The notes beneath the pieces were generated by a model. That model worked only from the letters and a program-made list of their open reading frames with translations. It ran no database searches and was not told the DNA's origin. Shown here piece by piece: positions 22,147-33,355 of a stretch of DNA of 64,000 bases. The stretch is from Aphanomyces cochlioides. Its lineage: Eukaryota > Oomycota > Saprolegniomycetes > Saprolegniales > Verrucalvaceae. How positions within the stretch are numbered: position 1 is the first letter of the stretch; the number at the start of each line of letters is the position of its first letter. The DNA is taken from contig JAHQRK010000007.1 in NCBI GenBank assembly GCA_019828595.1, forward strand, positions 1,612,001 through 1,676,000, written 5' to 3'. The position numbers and the translations under genes were made by a program.

Positions 22147-23332
22147 TCACATCGCAATCAACTCCAAGATCCGAATTGAAGCCTCTTCCAGCACGAAGAT
22201 GTAGCCTTGAGCGCTCACCAGGTCTGAAGGCTCTGCTTGCAGCGAAATGTGGCGCGTACGGTTGCATTTGGCATCGAATTCCAAGACTTCTCTCGAATGA
22301 CTACTGCTGCAGATCCAATGCTCTTGGCGTCCTAAGTATTGATTTAGGAAAAGCTGTCCAGGAGACTACGTACCATTTGATGCAGTGATACGATTCACCG
22401 GGAATCCAGTCTAGACACCATGCAACTATGAGATAATGACAAAGATAAAACGCCTACCTCGATGACAGGCTCAAATTTCACAGCGTATGGACGATCGGGT
22501 GATGGAGCTTCCGTCACAAGTTTGTACACGACACTACGTTGTAAGCATGAAACCCCCGTGACATGAAATGAGACTAACCCATTTTTTCCCCCACACAGCA
22601 CCACTGGATCGTTTGTTGATTCACTGTAGATTGACGTGAAGCTCGTTGGAGTAGGTAGACGGGCTACAACGTGGCCTTTCAGAGTTAGAATCAACTCATT
22701 GCGACCGAGACTATAACTCATCATTGCAGGGTCCAGAGAATCTCCTACCTCATGGCAACGTACGAGCATAATTGGCCTTCGCAGTCAATGAGACGGATCG
22801 ATGCAATCGAAGCAACTACGACAAGTCAGAAGTTTCAGTAGCTCAAAAAGTACTGTAAGTTCCAGACGACGCTTGCTCCTGGAGCAAAATATCCGTGCGG
22901 CAGCTCCACTTGGTTTCAAATGCGTTTACACCTATCAATTTTCCAACCAAGTCTGCCACAACGAACACCCCATCGTGCCAGACTCCAGTAACAATCGAAG
23001 CTTCCATTTGAAATCGTCGAATTTCGAGACCTGTGTCTAGTTGAAGCAACACAACTGCCCCATGCCCGTCTCCAACAAGGACAAACGCGCCGTGGATAAG
23101 CAAGAACTACCGAGATCATGGTGATCCACCCGTCATTCAACGTCCTCACCGAGATAGGAAACGACGTCACGTACGATTCCCAGATAGCCGTGTCTTCCAA
23201 TTCATTCAAATATGTCTTCGCCGCCGTGTCGTTAGCTTCCACAACGTGCCGGAAGCACTTCACTTCGCCCAGAGCTGTCCCAATCACAAAGAGCTCATCG
23301 TCCTCGGGAGCTGCCGCAAATGCAGCGAACAT
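22147..23332 (-). CDS. WD40-like beta-propeller protein
   Basis: About seven exons with introns of 38-45 nt, for example 43 nt between VTSFPIS and FLLIHGAFVLV. The protein, about 300 aa, is built of short beta-rich units: ELFVIGTALGEVKCFRHV, AFVLVGDGHGAVVLLQLDTG, GVFVVADLVGKLIG, ASIRLIDCEGQLCSYVAM, NELILTLKGHVVARL, VVLCGGKNG. It ends YIFVLEEASIRILELIAM. These are the blade signatures of a WD/YVTN propeller lacking strict WD dipeptides. Partner unknown. Met at 23332 is chosen because the TATCCGGATT motif at 23361 lies directly upstream; an upstream exon cannot be excluded. Confidence 0.6.
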
Positions 23333-23360
23333 GATGTACAAACCGGACAAATAAAATATT

Positions 23361-23370
23361 TATCCGGATT
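23361..23370. promoter_or_regulatory. TATCCGGATT, palindrome variant
   Basis: Nine of ten bases match TATCCGGATA, 29 bp upstream of the probable ATG at 23332 (minus strand). A second related half-site, ACCGGACAA, lies at 23342. Confidence 0.45.
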
Positions 23371-23880
23371 TTTCAAATGAAAAAGTATGCCAAGGTCCTG
23401 CACATGACGTAAGACAAAGAACACTGATCGTTGGTCTGCGCTCCTTCCAGATACAAAGACGTCTTCCACTGTCAAATACTACTTGGATAAATTGCACGAT
23501 GGATTGGGAAAGGCAGTCCTTCAATGAAGTTTAGCGGGACATGCAAGGCCACGCCAGATGCACAATTCACCGAAACCGATTCAGCGTTTGCAAATTTTAC
23601 ACGAGCACTTCACACTCTTGAGATGATTCAGCATTTCAAGGACTTTCCCACCAGCAAATACATTCGATAATATCTTCTCCTGGTGGTCTTGAAGCGTCGA
23701 CGTGACGTCTTCTCGACAACAAGGATGTGCATCGTAGACCACTCAAAATACCATTCTGAACCAATTCATTCCCATGAGAAGATGGAAGAATGCATTCATC
23801 CTTGACGACGAGGTTAATAACTTATTCTCCATGCAAAGATTATTGATTTCCGACGCGGAAATGTGTCTTTTGAATTGAGC
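23371..23880. other. Intergenic, no gene seen
   Basis: About 510 bp upstream of the WD-like gene and downstream of the RING gene. No frame reads as protein and no repeat was noticed. Confidence 0.5.
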
Positions 23881-25055
23881 TTACGCCTGTTCCTTGTCCA
23901 TGATCTCTTGGATATCGGTAATGTCCCACAGTTCAGCTCAAGGGAAGGAGCCACTGCGCACACAATCGTTTCAAGAATAAGTTAGTTCGAATATCAACCA
24001 TCAACAGCGATCACATGTAGAAGCAACTCCCATGTCATCGAGTTGTTCTTGCAAGTGCATGACGTAGTACGACTTGGAATGGACGCCATGGAATTTCAGA
24101 GAGGGACATGGGAATTCAGGGGCAATTCTGACGCTTGGCAGGAAAATGTCTTGCAAGGCAAAGGACTTGCTCACGATACGATGGACACTTCGACTTGAGA
24201 AGGAGATGGGGTTGGACAAGCTGGACACGTGAGGTTTCTGTTCAAGATGTCCAGGATGCATTCGTCATGGAAAGCATGACCACATGACAGGGTCGTTATG
24301 GCACAGTCGGATTTGTCTTCAAGACAAACGAGGCAACGGAAGTCAAAGGTGTCGTATAAATCAGTCGGTGCAACTTTGATGTCGTCTGGCAATTCGAGAA
24401 ACGTGCTCAAGAGGAGAGGAACGTCGCGCCTCGCTCGGAAACACGACTGTCGATGGGGCCAATTCACAAAATCAAGGACAAGACCGAGGAGAGCTTGATG
24501 CGCACGTGCATGAGACGAAAGGACTGACGGGTGCAAGGCAGATCGGAATAAATCCTTCGGTGGCTCGATGGACCGCAAGTCGACAAAGAACCACGGACAA
24601 ATGCCATCACATACATGGCCATAATCAAGTGCAGCACACACTTTGTCTTGTAAGGCAGCAAAATCACGCGACGATCTTGCAACGATTGAAATCTTCTCGT
24701 TCGAACGTTTGGTAGCGACTGTTACGTCATACAGGATCGCTGACTGTCCGAGGACTGGAATGCGTAACTCAGGAGGCTTGACAGAGATCGTCACAAGGCG
24801 AAGGCGAGGGCATGGATCATTCGCAAAAGGAGATAACGCCGTCTCGATCGTCTGCAAGCTCATGTTATACTGCGAAGACGACAACTTGGTCGGCATTGGA
24901 TTCATTGAAGACGGATTCGGATTTCGGGAGAAGAGGCTGAATAGGCTCAGGTACGCAGCATGCATAAACTGAAGCCACTGCTGCCACCACTGCATGGACG
25001 TCGTGGACGGAATAGCAGTCGTCGATGGGGCAGTCGCGGCTGTTGCGCCCGTCAT
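23881..25055 (-). CDS. RING-H2 protein with a PX-like central domain
   Basis: Three exons; the second begins after a 47-nt intron that turns the early stop at 24171 into a continuation (SIVS then IAPEFPCP), and the last exon ends IMDKEQA at 23881. About 350 aa. The N-terminus has a hydrophobic/aromatic stretch (WWQQWLQFMHAAYLSLFSLF). Residues about 95-210 look like a diverged PX domain (AILYDVTVATKRSNEKISIV, SSRDFAALQDKVCAAL). The RING-H2 spans about 240-282: RCLVCLEDKSD, CGHAFHDEC, then CPAC. RING-H2 domains recruit E2 enzymes, so this is a likely E3 ubiquitin ligase, possibly membrane-targeted. Substrate unknown. Confidence 0.75.
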
Positions 25056-25133
25056 CTCGGTCTGATCTTCCGATCAAGAAAAGTTTGATTTGGCCTTTTC
25101 CGTCGTGTCGACGGAATCAACACACGAAATATC

Positions 25134-25352
25134 TCACCCCGCGGCACTCTTTTCATAACAGCCTCGACAGTACGAAAATCCACAACCAGCAGAAGAATAT
25201 TCGAGTGCAAGCAAAAGGAATCGACCTTCACGACTTGAAGCACTTTTTGCTTCCTCTTTCGTGCAAGCATGGCACTCTTTAGCCTCATCGAAGAAATTGG
25301 AGATAATGCTGCTGCTGAGAATACCCCTGATGGTGGGAGATTCCCATGTCAT
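25134..25352 (-). CDS. Possible small Cys-rich protein, 72 aa
   Basis: ATG-started frame upstream of the RING gene with zinc-ligand-like spacing CHAC ... AGCGFSYCRGC. The short length and lack of a recognised family make it tentative. It could be one exon of a small gene. Confidence 0.25.
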   Translation of the reverse strand: MTWESPTIRGILSSSIISNFFDEAKECHACTKEEAKSASSREGRFLLLALEYSSAGCGFSYCRGCYEKSAAG

Positions 25353-25421
25353 TTGTAATCACTGAACTGGAGCTTATCGACCTCACTGGACATGATTTTC
25401 GCTCGAGCCCACTGTGGAGTC

Positions 25422-25566
25422 ATATCTCACCGTATATTTATGATGGTCGAAATAGACTAAATACGAACAAACTATCTTGAGCTTTGTCGATCGAATCACA
25501 TATATCTTGGCTAAAGAATGAACACGATAAACTATTTTGAGCATCTTGGCATATATGGTGAGATAT
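25422..25566. repeat. 145-bp element with 16-bp inverted ends
   Basis: ATATCTCACCGTATAT at 25422-25437 is repeated in inverted orientation at 25551-25566 with one mismatch. Just inside the ends is a pair of related segments (AAACTATCTTGAGC and AAACTATTTTGAGC). The size, AT-richness and terminal inverted repeats fit a MITE-like element or a hairpin; no target-site duplication is obvious. Confidence 0.4.
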
Positions 25567-25595
25567 TTCATCGATTACTCGCATCTGTATGTGCT

Positions 25596-26198
25596 TCAAC
25601 TTGGAGCACTCTTGACACCCACAGCGGAAGTCACCGCCAGATGGGCTGGTGGATCTTTTTCAACGTCGTCTATAGCGTTTGACAAGGAGAGTAGGAACGA
25701 ACCGCCGCTTTCATGAATGGCTGAACAGGCTCTGAAATCGCCAAAGACTATGGATTGGGCGTTGACTTTTCTGGGATTTGGAACTCGAAGGGGCGTTTCG
25801 TGGGGTTGTTGTTCTACCACGCCCCTTGCGATTGTTTTCAATCTCGGAGTGGCATGGGGAATTCCCTCTGCTGTGGGCTCTCAGGCTACGAGCGATTTCA
25901 AAGAGAGGAACGTGTCAAAGAAGGAGATGTGTTCGAGCGGCACACGACGCTCTTTGGCCTCTTGCCCACTGTCGAGCGGATTCACCTCCGAGTAAATGCA
26001 GCAGGCACACGGTACGCCACTAGCGTCGCTCCGTGATGAGAGAATCAACGTATAGTCTCGAGTGGACTCAGGCAGATGAGCCTTCGGAAGTCGCAAGAAC
26101 TGAAGCCATTCACTTGGCTCATATTGCAAAAATCCTGCCAAGCGGTACTGCTCTACCTTGAGCTTCATGACATTGTGGTTCAAAGGCAAGTCAGACAT
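25596..26198 (-). CDS. Uncharacterised protein, two exons
   Basis: Exon 1 runs from the ATG at 26198 to about 25885 (EYEP-like core: QYRLAGFLQYEPSEWLQFLR, then SSRSDASGVPCACCIYSEV). Exon 2 ends at 25596 (RKVNAQSIVFGDFRACSAIH, SFLLSLSNAIDDVEKDPP). The junction near 25820-25885 is not resolved. About 180 aa. No family recognised and no signal or membrane segment. Its ATG shares a CATG with the start of the plus-strand gene at 26197, so the two cannot have separate 5' leaders. Confidence 0.5.
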
Positions 26199-26579
26199 GA
26201 TCGTTTACGCCATATCGGGCAAAACGCTGTTGCACGTGACATCAAAACAACCAGACGTGAGAGATCTTTGGGTATAGCGCAGTCGATTTGCATTCTTGAA
26301 GTCGTGGGCGTAGGTTCAGACACTCTATGAGCTCTTGGATGTTCATGGCAGCAAGTTCACGAATGCAGAGCTGGAATCAGTTGCGGTTCAAGTAGAGAAG
26401 CAGAAGGCAAAAGAGAAAGAGGTCAGAAAGTCGCTTACCTTCGTTGCTGACATTTTCAGGTTTATTGGCAAGAGCGGACCGCGACGCTTATGAGAAGACA
26501 AGTCCATGCCAACGAAAAGAAAAGAGCATTCGCGAATGTTGGGATGCGGTACACGGCTGAAGCGATGGCCAAACGATAG
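26197..26579 (+). CDS. Small three-exon protein, 100 aa
   Basis: Exons 26197-26271, 26314-26421 and 26460-26579, with introns of 42 and 38 nt, both GT..AG and in phase 0. The first part (MIVYAISGKTLLHVTSKQ, DVRDLWVQTLYELLD) resembles the end of a PH-like domain. The rest is a charged helix (AVQVEKQKAKEKEV, EKKRAFANVGMRYTAEAMAKR). No family assigned. It ends 15 bp from the stop of the convergent TPLATE-like gene, the tail-to-tail spacing usual in this window, which supports it as real. Confidence 0.55.
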
Positions 26580-26593
26580 AAATTGCATTCTTC

Positions 26594-29500
26594 TTAAGAT
26601 TTTCCAAAGAAACTCATGAGTGCTCGACGTGTCACGGTTGGCGTCGTTGCAATTGTACTTGACTCCTTGGTCATTACATCGACACTTGCAGCTCGCTTCA
26701 TGATCTCTACAACAACAAATGAGCCATTCTCAATGTGAAGTGAAGGTTTACGGTGTCTGGGACTCACGCAAGCCACTGGTCGCTCAGCTACCGCTTCTTC
26801 TTGAAGTGTCATTGCAGACTTCACCAAGAGATAAAGAAACTCGCCAGGTGCTTTTGCAATTTCTTCAAGGACGGCGACTGGAGCTCGGATATCAATTGTT
26901 CCACGTCCACCGGCAGAATCCATCACGCATGAAATCGTGGCGCAAACACATTCCTTCCACTTTGTCCATGTCATAAAAGACATCTAAAATCGAGGTCATG
27001 ACTGTAGAGGGATAGAAAAATTACCTGCACCAAAACGGGACTTTCAACGCTCATCTCAGGCAGGTAGGCCACTTTAATGTGGGCATTTGGCACGATCTTC
27101 ATTCCTGGATTCGCTTTCACATTGTACACTTTGCTGCTCTCAGCCCTGTCGACGCATTAATGCATTGAAGGAATGCAAGTGATTGCTGACCTCTGCCATG
27201 CATTTTGGTAGTATGATTGGGTCCATAACGATGGCTCGGGGAGGTGGAATAAGGCATCAAATGGCATGTGATAGGGATTACTCAGCCCCATGACGATGGC
27301 AGATTGCTCAGCTAGGCAATATTATCAAAGGTAGTAGCGTAATCAACGTACGGGACGTCGGCTCGACAACAACGCGAAAGAAGAATCGAGCACGCGAGAA
27401 CCGGAGGAATCGAAAAAGTTTTTCGGACCTGAACGTGCCATGGGGCTTCACTTCACCAGTCACGCGAATGTGCATGTTATTGGATGTGTCGACGAGTTTG
27501 ACCGGCCCACTCACACCGACGGATATTCTAAAGATATAGTCAGTTCATGATGGGCGATCGATGATTTCATACGAGAAATCACTCCATGGAACATTGCTCA
27601 CGTTGCAGCATGTAATACATAGCGCAATCTCTTCAGCATGGTCTTCAGGCTCCCGGTATGATATTTTGAGACAAAGTGGATCGCATGAACCCGTCACAAC
27701 AGTCTCGACTTCTTCTTTCCACTTCACAGGCAACACTTTAATTGGCGCTAGTACAGATATTATGCAGAGATAACGAAGTGATACTTACACATAGCTCGAG
27801 CTGGAAAGAAGGCAGCAGGAGTAAATAAATCAGGGAGAACGAAAGCTGATTGAGCCTCCAGAGCACGAGTATCGATCATCGCAGATCCCATTCCGGTAAT
27901 TTCTTCAATGGTATGCAGCACTCTGCGCTGAAATGTTAGCAATCAGACTGTACGATGACATACGTCTCGCAAATTACGCGATGATATCTGTTGCGTTCAC
28001 GGACGTGGCTGAGCAATTGAGCTGAATACTGCTTCAGCGAAGGGTCCTTTATAAGGAGAGACTTCAGACAAATAATTAAGGCGTGGAAGCGTGACAGTAG
28101 ATGGCCGTCAATGACTGGAAGATTCTCCTTTCCGCCACCCAAAATACCATCGTTGTAAGTTGGTGGGGGTATGCCTGTTCCATCCTAAATTCAGATGAGT
28201 TGGTTGTGACTTTCGACAAAATTTTAGACCTTCGATGACTGAAGCTCGAGAAATTCGTTTTCAATCCACGCAGTGAATGGAAACTGAGAGCTTTGAATGT
28301 ATTTCAACCCAAGCCAATACATTTGGACACGCACATTGGCGGACTGAACTTTGGGGGCAAGCGGAAGCACTTCAGTTTCGAGGAAAGCTACAACAGGGCG
28401 AGAAGGACAGCTGTCTTGGCATAGTTGTGTGAGCAATGACGTGTACAAGACCAAAGTCGCCGTGCGCAGCTCGTTAACAGTTTTGTTTGCCAACACGGGT
28501 AAAAATGCACGCAAAACGACCAGGCGTGCCTGCGCCACATTAGGATGACGACAGGCGAGTAGCGCTTCGACTAGAGCACGAAAAATTTCGTACGATTGGT
28601 TCGTTTTGCCTTTTGACTACAAATTGAAAGGTGAACAAAGCCAGCAGAGGAAACGCGTACAATAACATTTGGAAGGCTGTGAAAGTATTCACTGGCACAA
28701 ATTGATTCCAGCAGATCAAATTGATGCTTGCGACACACACGTAGAAGCATCGCTTGCCATAAATCAAATGTCAAGCTCAATCGTGTCCTTACCACTCTGT
28801 TAGTAGAAATTTCAAAGATGACTTACGTGGAATTGTCGACAGACGAGATGGAGTCGATGGTTGAGCCCAATATATTGGTGAAGTCGTAAGTGTTGGTTGA
28901 ATCCATCAATAAAATTTGCATACGAATCACTTCATGGCGTTGTTGAACCATTGTAGATGAATGAATAATGGCAGTCAGTCGTGCTACGAGAGTTGAAGAC
29001 CATTTAAGTCGATTAAATGTTTGTAGAGGATGCTGCATGACGATTGCAATGGCCTCACAAATCGTATACGCCTGAGTCAGCGAAGCATTCCTAGATTTCT
29101 CGATGAGTTGAACAGTAATCGCACCGTGAATACGGACAAGTATGCTGGGAGACACCACGACTCAACCATTTCCGATGCCAGTAAATCGGCTCGAACGCGC
29201 ACTGTTGACTTGTCATCATTCTCGTCTACATCGAAAGTCGCGGCGGATAAGATAAGAAGTTCGTTTACCGGGAGAAGAATCAATTTCCATGATAGCAATC
29301 GCGATGCCCGGGGTGCATGCACCGCTTTTCTGCATCATGATGTACACAACCATGCAGAGCCACTTCATTGCAAATAATTGAGATTCTCCCGTCAAACGTT
29401 GAGCGTTAGTCTTGAGGATTTCGAACCGTGGTGATGCTTGATTGAACGCCCACGCTACCAATTCGTCAATGCCTGACTCTTGACGAGGCTATACGACGAT

Positions 29501-30247
29501 GAAAGCTCACAGGATATATGGTGTTCTACCTGCTTCGTCGAAAGTGCCCGAATTGTGTGACTTCGACCAAAAAGGTGAGCAAGGTTTGAAAATGCTACAG
29601 CAGCAACATTTGGAGACTCCAATTCGGCAGCTTGCACATTGAGCTTCCAAATATCTGTCAGGATCGACGAAACATCTTGCTGGGCGACAATACGCGCCTC
29701 GTTTGACTCGAAAGGAAATCTTGTCAGTCCACGAGCAAAAAGCACTTTGATACATGGCAGACTAACACGACTGAAAGTTGCAAGAGCGATGCAGCGAACT
29801 TCTATCGATTCGTGGCTCAAGCAAGCTTGAATTTTCTTCAGTGCTTCTAGCTCTTGCTGCTGGAAAAAGCTCAAAATGAGCGTCAGGGGCAATACTTCAA
29901 AAACGGGAATAGCTTGGAGTAAGATTGGACCCGAGCCTTGAGTTGCAGCCCCGGCTAGCTCCTTGATAGCAGAATCCAAGATCAGTTGCCAGATTTCAGT
30001 TGTGATGCAAGATGGAGCTAATTCAGCTAAACGAAATCCGAGAATCTTGCAGGGGGTTGCCGCCTCTGGAGAAAAACATTCCTGCTCGAGAGACTTGCAT
30101 TAACAAGGTATAACAAGGAAGTACCTGAAGTAAATTGAACACTTCACTTCGACTCAGACCGTGTTTCTTTGTAGTAGCTGTCTGGACCAACTTGGTCGCG
30201 CGATGGAGTAATTTACTTGCATCTCCTTCGACCACCTTCGTCTCCAT
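26594..30247 (-). CDS. TPLATE/TSET-like adaptor-related subunit
   Basis: About 15 exons, about 950-1,000 aa. The N-terminal two thirds is an alpha-solenoid resembling the TPLATE trunk (CKILGFRLAELAP, IWQLILDSAIKELAG, then SPNVAAVAFSNLAHLFGR). It continues through helical exons at 28.9-28.2 kb (LYTSLLTQLCQDS, WLGLKYIQSS). The C-terminal third is an appendage-like beta-sandwich region: VVTGSCDPLCLKISYREPED then IALCITCCNVSNVPWSDFSY matches TPLATE's TGSSDP...VTLHLKVLNLT segment. TPLATE is a subunit of TSET, an ancient endocytic coat complex related to AP and COPI coats. Distinguishing it from an AP or COP beta/gamma subunit needs a profile search. The start is put at the first ATG, 30247; an upstream coding exon is possible. 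The gene is head-to-head with the gene at 30350, 103 bp apart. Confidence 0.5.
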
Positions 30248-30349
30248 ATTCGAGAGCAATTTGCGATCTTTGACATCCACAGCCTTAATTTTCAGTCAAT
30301 TTGATTGGTGAAATCTTTGGAAAACTCTTCACAAAGATCGTATTCCACC

Positions 30350-31404
30350 ATGAACGTCTTCGACGTCGGTCGCGCCATCTTGATGCAGGTTCGTCGTTGC
30401 TCATTGCCAAGAAATGAGATCAAGCTAGGCAGTTGCAACATGTGAGTCATGGGCTTCGGCGGCTTGTGCCACAGAACAAGGCCTTGCTGCGAGAAACACT
30501 TGTAGCCATGCAAGTCGTTCGAGAAATCATCAACATGGATCTTGAGAACGAAATGGACTGTCAAGCCATGATGGAGAAAATGCCCTTCCATGTGGCGAAG
30601 CTGCTTGATAGGGTTTGTACAGAAGCTGGGCTGAGTTGTCCAGGGATTGGTGAACTCAAGCTCCAACGTACTAAACTTCTTGAAGAGGAACTCGACGTTT
30701 TGGCATGTGTCTCCTCGACGCCATTCAACCGACCACCCCACAATCAAGACACCCTTCAACGTATTTTGCAGCACTTACGAACGCTTGAAGAAACCCGTGA
30801 CTTCCACGCCAAATTACGAGTGTGTCAAAGCGAACTCGACACGTCATACTCCCTCGAAACATTTGCATACGGCACCACACCCTTCTCTACTTGGATCCAT
30901 ATCTTCTCACACCCTCACATGACCAACTGCGTTGCGAAGATTAGAGAATGTGGAAACCAAGAAGCATGCACTATCTTTGGCTCGTCAACAGGCTCCTTGG
31001 TATTCTTTACGTCTCTCTTGTGCGGCATTCCAGTTCGAGGGGTTGAGATCCTCCCATACCTTTTCAGCATTGCAACATCAACACAGTCTCTTTTTTGTGT
31101 GGATTCTGTCGTGTTTCTTTGCCAAGACATGCTCGATATTGACATTAGTCAGACGCAACTCCTTGTCCTCACATCTCAATGCTGGGAAGACGAGTTGCTG
31201 GCAGCAGTTGTCGAAAAGCTACGGAACGAGCTACCTCAGGGTGCCATTGTCCTCGATTACAAGCCATCACTTCAAGCTGTCGCGGACTTATTCCGAGTCG
31301 TCGAGACCTTGACGGCGCCTGTCTCGTGGAACCCATCGCAATGTTTCTACCTGTTTGAAAAGTTGGCGCCAAATTTGAAAATGAACTCTTTGCATCAAAA
31401 ATAG
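30350..31404 (+). CDS. Putative class I SAM-dependent methyltransferase-like protein
   Basis: Exon 1 30350-30388 (MNVFDVGRAILMQ), 44-nt intron, exon 2 30433-31404; about 336 aa. The N-terminal half is helical. The C-terminal half resembles a Rossmann-like methyltransferase: CTIFGSSTGSLVFFTSLLCG for motif I (IFGSSTGS in place of VLDLGxGxG), RGVEILPYLFSIA for the acidic turn (motif II), SVVFLCQDMLDIDISQTQLL for motifs III-IV, then GAIVLDYKP. DOT1-like and METTL families share this outline. The motif I glycine pattern is weak, so activity is uncertain. Confidence 0.5.
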
Positions 31405-31440
31405 GTTTAAAAAATGTCAATAAAGTAAATTGCGAAGGCT

Positions 31441-32732
31441 TTACTTGGTAGAAAGAATGCGCTTTTCGCGCTCTTCCCGCCGTCGCCGCACCATCTCCGC
31501 TTTTGCCGCACGAGCAGCTCGGTCAGCCTCCGCTTTGCTTTCGACAAGAGCTCGACGATGTTCGCGCATCTTCTTTGCCTCCTCGCGCGCCAGAAGTTCA
31601 CGCTTTTCCTTCTCCTCACGTCTCTTTGATGCCAAATCTTGCTTGGATTCTTGCTTCGAAACAGTCGTGATGATATCACTTCCGTCGGATGCGTTTGAAA
31701 ACTTGCGGGTACGAGTTGGAATAGCTGTCGTGGTTGGTTTAGGCACTGATGCTGGGGGACGAAGAAGGCTTCGTGTCGTCTTCGATGGCGGGGCTGTTTT
31801 AGCCACAGCGTTCTTCAGTGGTGTAGGCAATTGTGATGCCTTCGAAGGCGTGGGAAGTTGCGATTTCTTCAGCGGTGTCGGAAGTTGTGATTTCTTCGTT
31901 GAAGTCGGGGCTTCAAGCTTCTTCACAACAGGCTTCACGATCCGCGTGGTTGGGAACACTGCCTTCACATGGTGCACTGCTTCGATTGGCTTTAGTAGGG
32001 GTGAGCTTGGTGGCGACAAATCGCGGCCGGCTTCGTCCATGATGGACCCATCGCAGGATTCCACATCAGTGGCATCTAAACCAGGCGAATATCGCGCAGG
32101 GTTTTGCATATCAGGGAATTCTTTTTGCATGAATTGAAACATCTCGTCGAATTGGTTGTTCAGGAACTGGATTTCCTTGAGATCGTCGTCCATCGATGAC
32201 AAACTCGCAGTCTCGACGTTAGGGAGTTTCACCTCCCAGTTGATCACCGGCGACTCCGAGACTACAGGCGACTCTGGAATAGTTTCCAAGACGTCGCGAG
32301 TGTCGTCTTCGACATCTTGGGGTTCAACTTCGACATGTGTGGCGACCGCGATCGCCTGCTCGACGATCGGGGTAACTTCCATGTCAATCTTCGCCATGTG
32401 CTCTTCAATCATTTGTTGCACACGGAGTATTTCCTCGGCAGCGATACTTGGGATCTCGCTGTCTTCTTGGTTTTCGTCTTTCGGGTCATGACTACAACCC
32501 GGACCACACGCAATCAAGCTTCCATCTTCTGATACATCGCCATTCTTTGAACACGCTCGATGCTACAAGACCCGATGAGTTTCATGACTCGCATTTGAAT
32601 GTCTCTTACCAGGTGGACCATGCCATGAATCTTGCGCGCAATGTCATCGGGTAACAAAATGTTGACGCCATCGCTTTGCAAGTTTTCATACACTTCCAAG
32701 ATCAAGTCTTCCAACTCCTTTCGACACTCCAT
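31441..32732 (-). CDS. Basic, coiled-coil tailed protein with SQLPTP repeats
   Basis: Two exons with one intron at about 32563-32609 (joining MVHL to HRACSKNGD); about 400 aa. The N-terminal 41 residues are a helical domain (CRKELEDLILEVYENL, LPDDIARKIHGMVHL). An acidic middle follows, then three tandem KKSQLPTP-type repeats (about residues 250-285) and a strongly basic, Arg/Glu-rich coiled coil to the C-terminus (REEKEKRELLAREEAKKM and on). Such a Ser/Pro/Lys linker plus charged helix is common in microtubule-associated proteins, but this is inference. No enzyme domain. It ends 37 bp from the convergent gene. Confidence 0.7.
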
Positions 32733-33355
32733 TGTCCTTTCCTCCTCTTCCTTGCCCTCTCTGATCCTTACCTCCCTTGAAAGGCTTTAGCGTTGGGCTG
32801 AAGCGCTCCTCTTTGAAGCACCGTCACTCGCCGCCAACCACCTTGCGAGTCCAGACCAAAACGTAGACTGCGCATGGGTGGAGCCGGCAAGAGTCAGAAA
32901 ACGGCTTGGGAAAATTACGACCACAAAGTGAATCATATCATGCTACAATTTCGTATAAAATACACCAGAAAATTTGGATTTTCAAAGTTACGACCACATC
33001 TTAAGGGGTTCTTAGTCGTAATCTTATATGGATTTTTGTATTGAAAGTAAGATCGGAGTATAAAGAACTGAGTTTCCCCATCGACCAATCCAAAGCCGGC
33101 GTTGAGAAAATGAAAATTCCAATGATGCTGGTCGTCCATTGGTTCTCTGCGATAATGTTATAATAAAATCCTTCCGAGCATATTATAACTCTGGCAATAG
33201 TTAGATCAGGATCCTCATTTGTATGAAAACGTACGTGGCACGCTGACGAGCCAGCAGTGCAATTTAATGAATTTAGAAAACCGAAAGGCAGTCTGGCCGG
33301 TCAAAAATGAGCTTCGACTCGACGGTGCAGTACTCTTGAATTTGCCGAGGCGAGC
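32733..33355. other. AT-rich intergenic region
   Basis: About 620 bp between divergent genes. It contains two related AT-rich segments around TTACGACCACA (32915 and 32990) but no credible exon or TATCCGGATA site. Confidence 0.45.

Noticed and set aside
31430..32137. Plus-strand 235-codon frame (Arg/Ser-rich) opposite the basic coiled-coil gene
   Set aside because: Mirror of Glu/Lys/Arg codons on the minus strand, and its start is unsupported.
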